Positions 15,262 through 25,436 are shown, counted from the first letter of the stretch. The stretch: DNA of 64,000 nucleotides from Epilithonimonas sp042695135 (GCF_042695135.1 NZ_CP170547.1:2046001-2110000), one strand, 5' to 3'. The notes: a model not told the origin generated them from the sequence alone. Made by a program: numbers and translations.

Positions 15262-17118
15262 TTATTGGGTTTTCGGAATCTCAAAACAAAAATCAGACCC
15301 TTTACCTTCCGTGGTATTGACAAAAATCCTGCCACCGCTTCTTTTAATAATTTCTGATGAAATATAAAGCCCAAGACCCAGTCCCGGAAATGTGTGTTCT
15401 TTGCTTCCACTGACTCTGTAATACTGTTCAAAAACCCTGTCTTTTTTATCTTCGGGAATCCCGATCCCAAAATCTTTTACAGAGAAAAAGATCGTGTTGT
15501 TTTCCAGTAACTTCGTTGTAATCAGTATTTTGTCAGAATCAGGAGAATATTTGATAGCATTATTTATAAGATTGCTCATTACCTGAGAGATTCTGTTTCT
15601 GTCGCCAACGGTATTTCCGATTGTTTCAGTTTCCAGATATATTCTGTGACTGGTGCTCATCTGTTGTTCTTCAACAATTTCTCGTACCAATTGGTCAAAA
15701 TTAAAATCAGAATTATTAAGAAGAATTTTTCCATTCTGGATTTTTGTTACATCCAAAAGATCATTGATCAGATTATTAAGCTTATTGATCTGTTCGTCCA
15801 TCTTCAGTGCAACAACAGCGTTCCTGTTGTCCTCTTGTTTTCTGAGATTTTTTTCTAAAAACTGAGAGTAAAGTTTTAGGCTTGTAAGCGGTGTTTTTAG
15901 TTCGTGGCTTGCGATTCCTAAGAAATTATCTTTCTGCTGCTGAAACTGTTTGAATTCATCAATATCAGTGCAGGTGCCGATCCATTGCACAACTTCTCCG
16001 TCTCTGTCTTTTATGGGAGCTGCTCTTCCAAGAAACCAACGGTAGCCGTTTTCTTTTGTCCGGTCTTTGAATTGATATTCTATTTCGTACGGGGTTTTAT
16101 TTTTCTGGCTTGTTTTCCAGATTTCCATTGCTTTGGGAAGATCATCGGGATGCAGGATTTTTCGGGTTGCACTATCCCGGTTATCCAATCCTTCAAAACC
16201 GGTATATTCGTACCACTTTTTGTTGTAATAATCTATGTTTCCGTGTTTATCTGCTGTCCAGATGATGATAGGAAGGCTGTCTGCAAGGTTTCTGTACTTG
16301 TTCTTATTTTCCTCATTTTGTTTTTTGGCAAGCACAAGATCGGTGACATTAGTAGCAATATTAAGGATTGCATAGACCTCACCATTTTGATTTTTCAGAG
16401 GTTTATAAGAAAAGTTGTAATAGAAAGTCTGTAGTTTGCCATTACTTTCCAAAAGAACCTTATCTTCGGTTGCAGAGTAAGTTTTTCCGGTTCTGTAAAC
16501 GTCTTTCAGAATTTGCAGGAATGGCTGACCTTCAAGTTCAGGAATTCCTTCTCTTATTTTTTTTCCGATTACCGATTTGGTTTTTCCCCAAGCCTGCAGC
16601 ATTCTATCGTTAGCAATATCAATGATCTGATCTTCACCTTTATACACTGCAATGGCGAAATCTGATTCCTTTATAAGCGTTTCGAATTTATACTCTGTTT
16701 CAGCCAGTTTTCTCTTGGCTAAAACCTGATCTGTAGTTTCTGTGGCAACCACACTCACTCCAAGGATTTTACTTTCGTCATCATTATAAATTGGAGTATA
16801 AATAAAATCGAAGTAACATTCTTCAGTTTTGCCTTTTCGTATGATATATGCCAGCTGTTTATAACCTTTATAGGGAATTCCTGTCGTCATAACATTGGTT
16901 AATATATCAATAAATTTCTGCCCTTTCAGTTCTGGTAAAGCATCAATTAATTTAAGACCGATGATTTGCGGCTGTTTTCCCCACAGTTCCAGCATTTGTG
17001 GATTGGCAACCTTAATCGTGAAATCTTCTCCCATCAGCATAGATAATGCAACTGGTGCCTGAGTTAGTAACAGGGCCAGTGATTCCTGAGAGATATTACT
17101 TTTAAGAAAGTTTTTCAT
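15262..17118 (-). CDS. PAS-domain sensor histidine kinase
   Basis: A 618-residue kinase without clear membrane helices, so probably cytosolic. It has three PAS domains (about 10-130, 140-260, 275-390), the last with a PAC segment RWFLGRAAPIKDRDGEV. The HisKA region has the H-box FLGIASHELKTPLTSL, and the ATPase has NLINNAIKYS (N), KDFGIGIP (G1) and GLGLGLYI (G2). The first two PAS domains are alike (ELWGKQPQIIGLKL, QAWGKTKSVIGKKI), suggesting duplication. Expected to phosphorylate the receiver encoded next. Confidence 0.93.
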   Translation of the reverse strand: MKNFLKSNISQESLALLLTQAPVALSMLMGEDFTIKVANPQMLELWGKQPQIIGLKLIDALPELKGQKFIDILTNVMTTGIPYKGYKQLAYIIRKGKTEECYFDFIYTPIYNDDESKILGVSVVATETTDQVLAKRKLAETEYKFETLIKESDFAIAVYKGEDQIIDIANDRMLQAWGKTKSVIGKKIREGIPELEGQPFLQILKDVYRTGKTYSATEDKVLLESNGKLQTFYYNFSYKPLKNQNGEVYAILNIATNVTDLVLAKKQNEENKNKYRNLADSLPIIIWTADKHGNIDYYNKKWYEYTGFEGLDNRDSATRKILHPDDLPKAMEIWKTSQKNKTPYEIEYQFKDRTKENGYRWFLGRAAPIKDRDGEVVQWIGTCTDIDEFKQFQQQKDNFLGIASHELKTPLTSLKLYSQFLEKNLRKQEDNRNAVVALKMDEQINKLNNLINDLLDVTKIQNGKILLNNSDFNFDQLVREIVEEQQMSTSHRIYLETETIGNTVGDRNRISQVMSNLINNAIKYSPDSDKILITTKLLENNTIFFSVKDFGIGIPEDKKDRVFEQYYRVSGSKEHTFPGLGLGLYISSEIIKRSGGRIFVNTTEGKGSDFCFEIPKTQ

Positions 17119-17149
17119 TGGAATAATTAAAAAAATATTTTATTTTCTT

Positions 17150-18841
17150 TTAAGAATTCAAGCTTCTGGATTGATTTCCGAGTTTGCTGTTTTTGTATCC
17201 ATAAGCGAAATAAATTACCAATCCAATAGCAAACCATAGTCCAAACCAGAACCAGTTTTCGTGGCTCATTCCGGTTAATAGATAAAGACAAGAACTAAGG
17301 CCGATTAATGGGATTAATGAAAGATTTTTAATAAAAGTAAGTACGCACAAAGCGAGATTAAAAACGATGAAAACCAATATTGCAAATCGGAATTCGCCGT
17401 CTTTTGGATCACTGATATTTGTTAACTGATGGAAAAATTCTGGTTGATAAAAATAAAAAAATACCAACCCACCGATGAATAATAGTGGGAAAATAAATTT
17501 ACCGTTGATGTAAGGCAGATGAAATCTTCCTTTGATTTTTTCTTTATTTGGCAGAAGCAAAACACCACCACAAACTAGTACAAAAGCGAAAATGGTCCCG
17601 ATACTTGTAAAGTCCAGAATAAAAGATTTATCTGTAAACAGGATAGGAACACCAACTACAATTCCTGTAACGATTGTTGCAAAAGAAGGTATTTTCTTGG
17701 TAGCGTGTACTTCCTGAAATTTCTTTGGCAAAAGTCCGTCTCTAGACATTGCCATCCAGATTCTAGGTTGTCCCATTTGAAAAACTAAAAGTACGGTTGT
17801 GATTGCGACAATTGCGATTAATGAAACGATGAATTCCATCCACGGAATATTAAGATTGCTCTTGTCGAAAACAAAAGATAAAGGATCTCCAATTCCGTCA
17901 AACTTTCTGAAGTCGACCAAACCTGTCAGAACCAAGGTCAGAACGATATAAATAACGGTACAAAGTCCTAATGAGATTAACATTCCCCGAGGAAGATCAC
18001 GCTGAGGATTTTTGGTTTCTTCTGATAAAACTGAAATTGCATCAAAACCTATATAGGCAAAGAAAACACCCGAAACAGCAGACATTACACCAGCAAATCC
18101 ATTCGGCATAAAAGAGCCTACATTAGTTCCGGCAACGGTAGGAAACCAATTGCCTGTATTCACATAACTGACGCCGACTGCGATCACCAAAAGGATTACA
18201 AACAGTTTTAAGATTACAAAAAAGTTATTAAAATTCTTACTTTCCTTGATTCCCTGATAACAAAGCCAGGTGATTAATCCGTTGATGATTAATGCAGGAA
18301 TGTCTAAGATGATCTTCAATCCACCAATAACCGGAGCAGATTTCCAAGCGTTGATTAATTCAGGATTCATGGAATTATTGAGGACAGCTTTCTTAGCTTC
18401 GGAATAGCTACAGGTAAAAAAATCAGGAATATGAACCCCGATTCTTTCCATAAAACTGGTAAAATAATCTGACCAGGAAAATGCAACATAAATGTTCCCG
18501 AAAGAGTATTCCATAATCAGCGCCCAGCCGATGACCCAGGCTATCAGCTCTCCAAAACTTGCATAAGCATAGGTGTAAGCACTTCCTGCAGTTGGAATTC
18601 TACTCGCAAATTCTGCATAACATAAAGCGGTGAAAGCGCAGGCAAAACCACAGATCATATATAAAATTATAACGCCCGGTCCGCCGCGGAAAATAGCTTC
18701 CCCCAAACTACTGAAACTTCCGGCTCCAATGATGGCTGCGATTCCAAAAAATACAATGTCCCAAGTTCCAAGAACACGGTTTAGTTGACCTTTATCTGAA
18801 TTTTCTGTGTAATGTTTTCTTCTGAAAAGTGAGTTTATCAA
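17150..18841 (-). CDS. APC-family amino acid permease
   Basis: A 563-residue inner-membrane transporter with at least 12 hydrophobic helices. The first helix carries the APC substrate loop (IAAIIGAGSFSSLG), followed by CYAEFASRIPTAGSAYTYAYASFGE, both typical of the cationic amino acid transporter (CAT/YfnA) branch; VFFAYIGFDAISVLSEETKNP is the conserved helix-6 segment. The start is TTG with no nearby ATG. A perfect -7 box precedes it. The amino acid carried is not certain. Confidence 0.9.
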   Translation of the reverse strand: MINSLFRRKHYTENSDKGQLNRVLGTWDIVFFGIAAIIGAGSFSSLGEAIFRGGPGVIILYMICGFACAFTALCYAEFASRIPTAGSAYTYAYASFGELIAWVIGWALIMEYSFGNIYVAFSWSDYFTSFMERIGVHIPDFFTCSYSEAKKAVLNNSMNPELINAWKSAPVIGGLKIILDIPALIINGLITWLCYQGIKESKNFNNFFVILKLFVILLVIAVGVSYVNTGNWFPTVAGTNVGSFMPNGFAGVMSAVSGVFFAYIGFDAISVLSEETKNPQRDLPRGMLISLGLCTVIYIVLTLVLTGLVDFRKFDGIGDPLSFVFDKSNLNIPWMEFIVSLIAIVAITTVLLVFQMGQPRIWMAMSRDGLLPKKFQEVHATKKIPSFATIVTGIVVGVPILFTDKSFILDFTSIGTIFAFVLVCGGVLLLPNKEKIKGRFHLPYINGKFIFPLLFIGGLVFFYFYQPEFFHQLTNISDPKDGEFRFAILVFIVFNLALCVLTFIKNLSLIPLIGLSSCLYLLTGMSHENWFWFGLWFAIGLVIYFAYGYKNSKLGNQSRSLNS

Positions 18842-18864
18842 AGCTGTAGATTTTATGAAAGTAA

Positions 18865-18872
18865 CAAATGTA
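18865..18872 (-). promoter_or_regulatory. -7 promoter box TACATTTG for the permease
   Basis: Perfect TAnnTTTG on the minus strand, 23 bases before the TTG start of the permease gene. Confidence 0.45.
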
Positions 18873-19120
18873 ATGAAAATACATGATTTTGTTAAAAATT
18901 TGTTAAACGAAAATTATTTTTCATAGGGATTTGATTTTGCAGTTTGGGATTTCAAATACTATCAAGAACTTTTCAAAAATTAAAACCCCAAACAAAATCA
19001 AACATTGCACTAATTAAATTCCCATAAATAATATCTTTTCGCTATTTTCGTTGAAAATGAAACGAACTTTGCCGAAGTAATGAAACTTCAGCTTGGTTTT
19101 TAGAAAAAATTCTATCAAGG

Positions 19121-22093
19121 ATGAATTCAAAAAAAATAATACTGGCTTCAATGATCTCTTTATATGGGATTTCCGAAGCACAACAATCTCAATATTTTAC
19201 AAAGAACGAAGATTATCATTTCGGTTTGGCAGATAATCTCTATCAGACCAAAATCTACAATGCTTCTCAATACGAATATTCCAAGCAATATTTTTATAAT
19301 AAGAATCTCAGCAATTCCAGAAAAGAAGCTTCTGCGTTTTTCAGTAATGTGATCGGTGTGATTCTTCAGCAGCAATATGCAGAGGAAGGCTTAAATGCTT
19401 TTATGAAGGAATATCCGAATTCGGCTTATTTTGCGCAGGCAAACGGGCCTTTAGCAGATTATTATTTGGCTAAGAAAGATTTCGAGAAAGCGTTGGAAAC
19501 TTTACAGAAGATCAATCAATCGCAGTTGAGCCGTGAGGAAAATACGCAGCATATTATGAAACTGGGTTATGCCAAATTTATGACCGGCGATTCTGCAGGG
19601 GCGATCGAGGCTTTGGAAGAATCTTTCAAATCGGCGGACGAGACCAGCAAACCAGCCATTTCTTATATGTTAGGGCATTTGTATTATGCTGACAAACAGA
19701 ATGATAATGCATTTATCTATTTTGACCAAATTAAAAATAATGAGGAATACGCACATCTTGTAAAGCCTTATTATGTTCAGATGTATTACAATCAGAAAAA
19801 TTATGATTTGGCAATTTCGGAAGGAAATGATATTTTGAATAATGGAAAAACAACAGCTTATGATACAGAAATCCATAAGATAGTTGGCGAAAGTTATTTT
19901 ATGAAAGGCGATTATCAGTCGGCTTATCCGCATTTGAAATTGTTCCTTAACAAAGAACAAACACCTTCTGAATCTGACCTTTATGAGATGGGATTTGTTT
20001 CTGCTCAGTTAAAGAAAAATGATGAAGCGGTTGGATATTATAATCAATTGATCAACAGCAATTCTCCGTTGGCTCAGAATGCCTATTACCAATTGGGAAA
20101 TGCATATCTGGAAACGGGTAAAAAACAGGAAGCTTTGTCGGCTTATCGTAATTCGTCCCAAATGAATTATGACCCGAAAGTTCAGCAACTGGCTTTAGAA
20201 CAATATGCAAAGTTGAGTTATGAACTGGGAAATCCATTTGAGAATTCATCAAAAGTAATCCAGAGATATATTGATAAATATCCGAGCGGTGCAAAAACGC
20301 AGGAAATGAAATCGCTTTTGGTTAAATCTTATTTGTATTCCGGAGATTATAAAGCGACTTTGGAAGCACTGGGAAAACTTGACCAGAAAACGAACGAGAC
20401 CAAAAAAATAGAGCAGGAGGTTTCCTACCTTTTGGGTTCTGAGGAATTCAATAAAGGGAATTTTGACGTCGCTGAGACTTACTTCAAACAAAGTCTTCAA
20501 TACAATCTCAATAAAGATTTTTACAAGAAAGCGCAATATTGGTTGGGTCAAACTTACTATCAAAAAAGCGATTACAAATCGGCGATTGCAACTTATACAA
20601 AACTCGAAAACGAAACGGCAGAAGGTTTCCCTGAACGTGAACAATTGGATTACGATTTAGGTTATGCTTATTTCAAATCTAAGGATTTTGCTTCGGCTCA
20701 GGAATATTTCAAAGAATATCTGAGATTCCCGAAACAGGAATTCAAAGCGGATGCAGAATTGCGTTTGGCTGATACGTATTATGCTAAAAATCAGTTAAAT
20801 GAAGCTTTAGAGATTTATAACAAAACTGAGAACGCGAGCGATTATACATTATATCAAAAATCTTTGGCTTTAGGTTTCAAAGGTGATACGGTTGCAAAAA
20901 TTGCGGAATTGAAAACCTTGATTTCAAAATATCCAAACTCTGAATATGTTGATGACGCGAATTACGAAATCGCGACTGCTTATGCTCAGAATGATGATTT
21001 TAATAATTCAAATTCTTACTTCGAAAAAGTTATCAAATCAAGTCCGGACAAAGATCTGGTTGCAAATTCCCAAATCTACAGAGCTCAAAATTACATCGAT
21101 CAAGATCAAACAGATAAAGCAATTGCTGAGTTCCAGATTTTAGCAAATCAATATAAAAATACAGCGTTTGCGGATAAGATTGTTGCAGCTTCCAAACCTG
21201 CTTTTGTGAAAAAAGGCGATGTTGCGGCTTACGAACAATTTGCAAAAGGTCTTAATGTAAAAGTGGATAGTTCGGAGATCAATGAGATTAATTTCAATCT
21301 GGCGCAAGAAAGTTTTGCTAAGAAAGATTATGCGAAAGCCGTTTCTTATTACGAGAAATATCTGGATCAAAGTCCGAGTGGTGACAATCTCTTCAAATCT
21401 CAATATGAGTTAGGCGAAAGTTATTATCAGTTAAAACAAATTGACAAAGCGATGTTGCCGTTGCAAAATGTTGCCGATTTCCAGAATGATTATCAGCAGG
21501 ATGCGCAGGTTAGATTGGCTCAAATTTACATTTCTCAGGATAAAATTGCGGATGCTAAAAAATATCTGGAACAAGTTGCCAACTCAACGAATGTGAATAT
21601 CAAAAACTTTGCGTCGGTAGAATTAATGAAAATCTATGCAGACGAAAAGAACTTTGCAGAAGCTGAAAAATTTGCCAATGCCGTGATCTCAAACTCGAAA
21701 AATTCTGCAGCAACATTGGAACAGGCGAAAGTCATCAAAGCTAGAAGTCTGATGCAACAGTCGAAAGATAAAGATGCGCAAACAGCTTACACGGCTCTTG
21801 AAAAATCTTCTAATACAGAAGTTGCAGCAGAAGCTCTTTATGCAAAAGCCTTCTATCAAAACAAAGGAAAAGCCTTCAAATCGTCCAATGAAACTATTTT
21901 CAAGTTAGCAAATAATTATGCCTCCGAAGAATATTGGGGTGCAAAAGCTTTGGTGATAATGGCGAAAAATTATCTGGCTTTGAAAGATAATTATCAAGCG
22001 AGTTATACTTTGGACGAGATCATCAATAATTATGGTGATTTTCCGGAAGTTGTAGCGGAAGCGAAGGAAGTGAAAGCGCAGATTAAGAAGTAA
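19121..22093 (+). CDS. Large exported TPR-repeat protein
   Basis: A 990-residue protein with a signal peptide (MNSKKIILASMISLYGISEAQ) followed along its whole length by tetratricopeptide-like helical hairpins, for example YYLAKKDFEKALETLQKI, YWLGQTYYQKSDYKSAIATY and YELGESYYQLKQIDKAMLPL. Such solenoids act as protein-binding scaffolds in the periplasm or at the outer membrane. It precedes an outer-membrane barrel gene on the same strand, which suggests a partnership, though a hairpin-rich spacer separates them. Partner and role are unproven. Confidence 0.85.
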   Translation: MNSKKIILASMISLYGISEAQQSQYFTKNEDYHFGLADNLYQTKIYNASQYEYSKQYFYNKNLSNSRKEASAFFSNVIGVILQQQYAEEGLNAFMKEYPNSAYFAQANGPLADYYLAKKDFEKALETLQKINQSQLSREENTQHIMKLGYAKFMTGDSAGAIEALEESFKSADETSKPAISYMLGHLYYADKQNDNAFIYFDQIKNNEEYAHLVKPYYVQMYYNQKNYDLAISEGNDILNNGKTTAYDTEIHKIVGESYFMKGDYQSAYPHLKLFLNKEQTPSESDLYEMGFVSAQLKKNDEAVGYYNQLINSNSPLAQNAYYQLGNAYLETGKKQEALSAYRNSSQMNYDPKVQQLALEQYAKLSYELGNPFENSSKVIQRYIDKYPSGAKTQEMKSLLVKSYLYSGDYKATLEALGKLDQKTNETKKIEQEVSYLLGSEEFNKGNFDVAETYFKQSLQYNLNKDFYKKAQYWLGQTYYQKSDYKSAIATYTKLENETAEGFPEREQLDYDLGYAYFKSKDFASAQEYFKEYLRFPKQEFKADAELRLADTYYAKNQLNEALEIYNKTENASDYTLYQKSLALGFKGDTVAKIAELKTLISKYPNSEYVDDANYEIATAYAQNDDFNNSNSYFEKVIKSSPDKDLVANSQIYRAQNYIDQDQTDKAIAEFQILANQYKNTAFADKIVAASKPAFVKKGDVAAYEQFAKGLNVKVDSSEINEINFNLAQESFAKKDYAKAVSYYEKYLDQSPSGDNLFKSQYELGESYYQLKQIDKAMLPLQNVADFQNDYQQDAQVRLAQIYISQDKIADAKKYLEQVANSTNVNIKNFASVELMKIYADEKNFAEAEKFANAVISNSKNSAATLEQAKVIKARSLMQQSKDKDAQTAYTALEKSSNTEVAAEALYAKAFYQNKGKAFKSSNETIFKLANNYASEEYWGAKALVIMAKNYLALKDNYQASYTLDEIINNYGDFPEVVAEAKEVKAQIKK

Positions 22094-22106
22094 ATAAAAA
22101 GGTTAC

Positions 22107-22211
22107 AAATTTTTAAATCAATTTTTACCCAGACCCTAAAGGGAGAATTGATTTAAAAATTTCATTAAAATTACTCCCTTTAGGGTTGGGGAAATAATTT
22201 TGATGAAATTT
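22107..22211 (+). repeat. Twin hairpin element with complementary CCCTAAAGGG loops
   Basis: First hairpin: perfect 17-bp arms at 22107-22123 and 22146-22162. Second hairpin: 17-base arms at 22157-22173 and 22195-22211 with one G-T pair. The loops carry CCCTAAAGGGAG and CTCCCTTTAGGG, which are exact complements. It lies between the TPR gene and the barrel gene and could end or attenuate transcription. Type resembles dispersed flavobacterial palindromes. Confidence 0.75.
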
Positions 22212-22228
22212 TAAAAAATAAAAAATAA

Positions 22229-24007
22229 ATGAACAAACTGAAATATATCGCCGTTCTGGCATTTTTAGGAACTTTTGGAATTTCGGAAATCGGAGCTCAG
22301 ATCAAAGAAGAGCAATTGATCCTGAACAGAAAACGTGAACCTGAAGTTAAGAAGATTGAAAAGAAGAAAACGTCTGTGATTCAGGAGAAAAATTATCCGC
22401 CTGAAAATAAAAAGAAGGAAGATTCTATCAATCTGAAATATGACATCGTGAATGTTCCGCCGGTTTCTGACTTCAAAACAACTGAGATCCAGAGTGAAGA
22501 TATTTCGCCAAAATTCTCTAATGATTATCAATCTAATTATTTTAGATTGGGTTATGGAAATTACGGTAAGTTTTTAGCGGATGCGAATATCTCAGGAAAA
22601 GTTCAAGACAATGTGGAAGTAGGAGCGGACGTTCATTATCTATCGACGACCGGACTGAAGAAATATTACGATTGGGATTCTAAAAACAGCAAGGCTAATA
22701 TTGGTGCGTATGCGAATATCTACGCGGAAAAAGGGAAATATAATCTGGATGTGAATTACGGTTTTAATAATTATAATTACTACGGAATCTATGCTTTAAC
22801 GCCAGAAAGTTCTGATTTGGATCTGCAGCAAAAAGTAAATAAATTTGGTGTAAATGCTTCTTATGACCATTATTCCAATGAAATCTTGAATAATGTAAAA
22901 GTGAGGTCTTATTTCTTAAGCGACCATTTTGATGCAAAAGAAAGTTATGCGGATGTAGAACTTAATTTGTCGAAACACGATTTTGCAATCAACAACGAAA
23001 TTACGGCAAACGGCGATTTGGGAATCGATCTGGAAACTGTAAATTCTAAATTTGAGTTGCTAAATCAAAACAATTCCAACCAACTGAATTTCACTTTGTC
23101 ACCAAAAGTCACTTTCTACAAAGGCGAATCTTATTTGTTGATCGGTTCTGATTTTAGTTTCCTTAATTCTAAATTATCAGATATTAATACTGAAAATAAG
23201 GGAAGCAAATTCTATTGGTTTCCGAGAGCAGAAGTTTTGGTTGCAGCAGCGGATGAATTCAAATTCTATGGAGGAATTGACGGTGGTTTGAAGCTGAATA
23301 CTTACGGAAATCTTTTGGAAGAAAATCCATTTCTGATTTCAGATTTGCTTTTAACTCCGACAGAAAATAAATATCATTTCTATTTTGGTCTTAAAGGTGA
23401 CATCGACCAGATGTTCAAATATGATGTGAATGCAGGCTTCAGCAAAGTGAATAATGCGCAGTTTTTTGTCAATAATAACTTATTTGATTCTAATATCAAT
23501 GCAGAAAGAAAAGGCTATGACTACGCCAATACTTTCAGTTCTGTTTATGATAATGGAACTTTGATGGAAATTAAAGGCGATCTGCAAGCGTTTCCGATGG
23601 AAAATCTTGTTGTGGATGCAGGTTTGCATTTTATGAAATATAATTTGGACAATCTGGACGAAGTCTATTATAAACCTTTGGTGCAATTGAATCTGGGTGC
23701 AAAATATACGATGCTGGAGAAAAAATTGGCACTTGGTTTCAAAGGATATTTTGTAACAGACAGAACTTCAAATGCTTTCAGTATTCAAACAGACGGATTC
23801 AATCCTAATGTTTATACTTCTACCGAAAACAGAAATGAAAAAGTTGGTGGATATGCTGATATAAATCTCTCTGCAGAATACAAGTTTCACAAAAATTTCA
23901 GTATTTTTGCACTCGGAAATAATCTTCTGGGCGCCAAATATCAAAATTACTTGGGTTACAAAGTTTTGGGAGCACAGGTTTTGGCCGGCGTGAAGATTAC
24001 GTTCTAA
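22229..24007 (+). CDS. Outer-membrane beta-barrel protein (TonB-receptor-like, plugless)
   Basis: A 592-residue protein with a signal peptide, then a charged low-complexity stretch (residues about 25-75, rich in K and E), then an alternating pattern of amphipathic strands such as SNYFRLGYGNYGKFLADANI and KNFSIFALGNNLLGAKYQNY. It ends VLAGVKITF with a terminal Phe, as outer-membrane barrels do. The C-terminal half resembles the barrel of TonB-dependent receptors, but no plug domain or TonB box is visible. It follows the large TPR protein and may be its partner. Confidence 0.8.
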   Translation: MNKLKYIAVLAFLGTFGISEIGAQIKEEQLILNRKREPEVKKIEKKKTSVIQEKNYPPENKKKEDSINLKYDIVNVPPVSDFKTTEIQSEDISPKFSNDYQSNYFRLGYGNYGKFLADANISGKVQDNVEVGADVHYLSTTGLKKYYDWDSKNSKANIGAYANIYAEKGKYNLDVNYGFNNYNYYGIYALTPESSDLDLQQKVNKFGVNASYDHYSNEILNNVKVRSYFLSDHFDAKESYADVELNLSKHDFAINNEITANGDLGIDLETVNSKFELLNQNNSNQLNFTLSPKVTFYKGESYLLIGSDFSFLNSKLSDINTENKGSKFYWFPRAEVLVAAADEFKFYGGIDGGLKLNTYGNLLEENPFLISDLLLTPTENKYHFYFGLKGDIDQMFKYDVNAGFSKVNNAQFFVNNNLFDSNINAERKGYDYANTFSSVYDNGTLMEIKGDLQAFPMENLVVDAGLHFMKYNLDNLDEVYYKPLVQLNLGAKYTMLEKKLALGFKGYFVTDRTSNAFSIQTDGFNPNVYTSTENRNEKVGGYADINLSAEYKFHKNFSIFALGNNLLGAKYQNYLGYKVLGAQVLAGVKITF

Positions 24008-24016
24008 AATATAAAT

Positions 24017-24090
24017 GGCTGCGTAGTTCAACTGGATAGAATATCAGATTTCGGCTCTGAGGGTTGGGGGTTCGAATCCCTTCGCGGTCA
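24017..24090 (+). tRNA. tRNA-Arg, anticodon TCG
   Basis: A 74-base cloverleaf. Acceptor arms GGCTGCG / CGCGGTC pair with two G-T wobbles; D arm GTTC/GAAT; anticodon stem TCAGA/TCTGA with loop TTTCGGC, so the anticodon is TCG at 24051-24053; T arm has TTCGAAT. The discriminator is A and CCA is not encoded. It reads CGA and CGG arginine codons. Confidence 0.93.
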
Positions 24091-24101
24091 CTTTTAAAAC
24101 T

Positions 24102-24137
24102 AAATAACGCCAATAGAATCTATTGGCGTTATTTTTT
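24102..24137 (+). terminator. Terminator after tRNA-Arg
   Basis: A 14-bp perfect stem AAATAACGCCAATA / TATTGGCGTTATTT with a 5-base loop and a following T run, 11 bases after the tRNA. Confidence 0.85.
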
Positions 24138-24176
24138 TATTTTCAAAGCAATTTTGAATAATGATAGTGTCATTTT

Positions 24177-25175
24177 TTATGGTTGACCGCTTCCGCCAGC
24201 TGATCCGTAGATCTGACCTGTTGCAAAACTACCATTGTTATCTGCTAACTGTACAAATATCGAAGCCAATTCTGCAGGCTGTCCAGGCCTTCCCAACGGC
24301 GTGTCACCACCAAATTTAACTAGGTTTTCCTGTGTCTGGCCACCACTTACTTCTAAGGCAGTCCAAACCGGCCCCGGAGCAACGCCATTTACCCTAATGC
24401 CTTTTGGTCCCAACTGTTTTGCCAGCGATTTTACATAACTTGTCGTTGCTGCTTTTGTCTGTGCATAATCATAAAGATCAGCAGATGGATCATAGGCCTG
24501 AACAGATGATAATCCGATAATGCTGGAACCTGGTTTTAAATAGGCTAAAGCCGCTTTGGTAATCCAGAATGGAGCATAGATATTGGTTTTCATTGTTCTG
24601 TCAAAATCTTCTGTACTGATGTCAAGTATAGATTCATTTGATTTTTGATGACCGGCGTTATTAACTAGAATGTCGAGACCTTCCAGTTGGCTGGCAGCTT
24701 CGGAGACGAGCCTTTGACAAAATGATTCATCCCGGATATCTCCTGGAATTGCTACTGCTTTCCGGCCGGCTTTTGTAATGAGATCGACCACTTCTTTTGC
24801 ATCCGATTCTTCTTCGGGTAGATAATTGATTGCAACATCTGCACCTTCACGGGCAAAAGCTATTGCTGCAGCACGCCCGATACCGGAATCACCACCTGTA
24901 ACTAGAGCTTTTCGACCATTCAGTCTTCCTGATCCTACATAACTTTCTTCCCCGTGATCCGGGACAGGATCCATTTTACCGGCTAATCCTGGAAAAGGTT
25001 GAACTTGTTTGTTGAAAGGCGGTTTTGGATGTTTTGTAGTTGGATCTTCCAGGTGGGATCCGCCTTCGTTTTTAAAAGATTCTTCCTGTTTTTCCTGATC
25101 ATTAATTGATGCATCAGGATTTATAATATGAGCCAATTTGTCGATTGCTTCTCTTCTTGTGATTTGGTCGTCCAT
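24177..25175 (-). CDS. SDR-family oxidoreductase (YghA/YdaD-like)
   Basis: A 332-residue short-chain dehydrogenase. An extra N-terminal ~80 residues with PPFNKQVQPFPGLAGKMDP is typical of the YghA/YdaD stress-related branch. The Rossmann motif TGGDSGIG (about 92-99), NNAG and the catalytic S...YDYAQTK set (Ser in GLSSVQAY, Tyr and Lys) are intact, followed by VAPGPVWTALE. It probably reduces or oxidises a small carbonyl or polyol with NAD(P); the natural substrate is unknown. The gene stands alone. Confidence 0.9.
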   Translation of the reverse strand: MDDQITRREAIDKLAHIINPDASINDQEKQEESFKNEGGSHLEDPTTKHPKPPFNKQVQPFPGLAGKMDPVPDHGEESYVGSGRLNGRKALVTGGDSGIGRAAAIAFAREGADVAINYLPEEESDAKEVVDLITKAGRKAVAIPGDIRDESFCQRLVSEAASQLEGLDILVNNAGHQKSNESILDISTEDFDRTMKTNIYAPFWITKAALAYLKPGSSIIGLSSVQAYDPSADLYDYAQTKAATTSYVKSLAKQLGPKGIRVNGVAPGPVWTALEVSGGQTQENLVKFGGDTPLGRPGQPAELASIFVQLADNNGSFATGQIYGSAGGSGQP

Positions 25176-25359
25176 ATGAATAATATTTTGTTGATTGTTT
25201 TAAATCTGTTTTTTACTGAATGATTATTAATTTTAAATAACCCTGATTAGTAGATTACTCATCTTCTTTTATCGATAAGACCGCTTCAAAGCTTAAGCCA
25301 AAACTAAGAATCTATACAATTAATATTTCAGGAAAATAATGTTCCTATGACAAAAACAA

Positions 25360-25387
25360 AAAGACAGAGAAATATTTCTCTGTCTTT
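25360..25387 (-). terminator. Terminator: 28-base perfect palindrome
   Basis: AAAGACAGAGAAAT and its exact reverse complement form a stem with no spare loop. It lies downstream of the minus-strand gene ending at 25437 and is followed by a T-rich run on that strand. Confidence 0.75.
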
Positions 25388-25436
25388 AGTCGTTGATTAA
25401 TCTGCACTTGTCTTAATCATTTTAAAAAAACCTCAA

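Noticed and set aside
15985..16434. 149-residue frame opposite the PAS histidine kinase
   Set aside because: Antisense to a conserved kinase; Cys/Phe-rich composition is typical of a mirror of Glu/Lys-rich coding sequence.
22107..22211. Insertion sequence ends or MITE with target duplication
   Set aside because: No flanking direct repeat or transposase was seen; the structure is better described as two overlapping hairpins.
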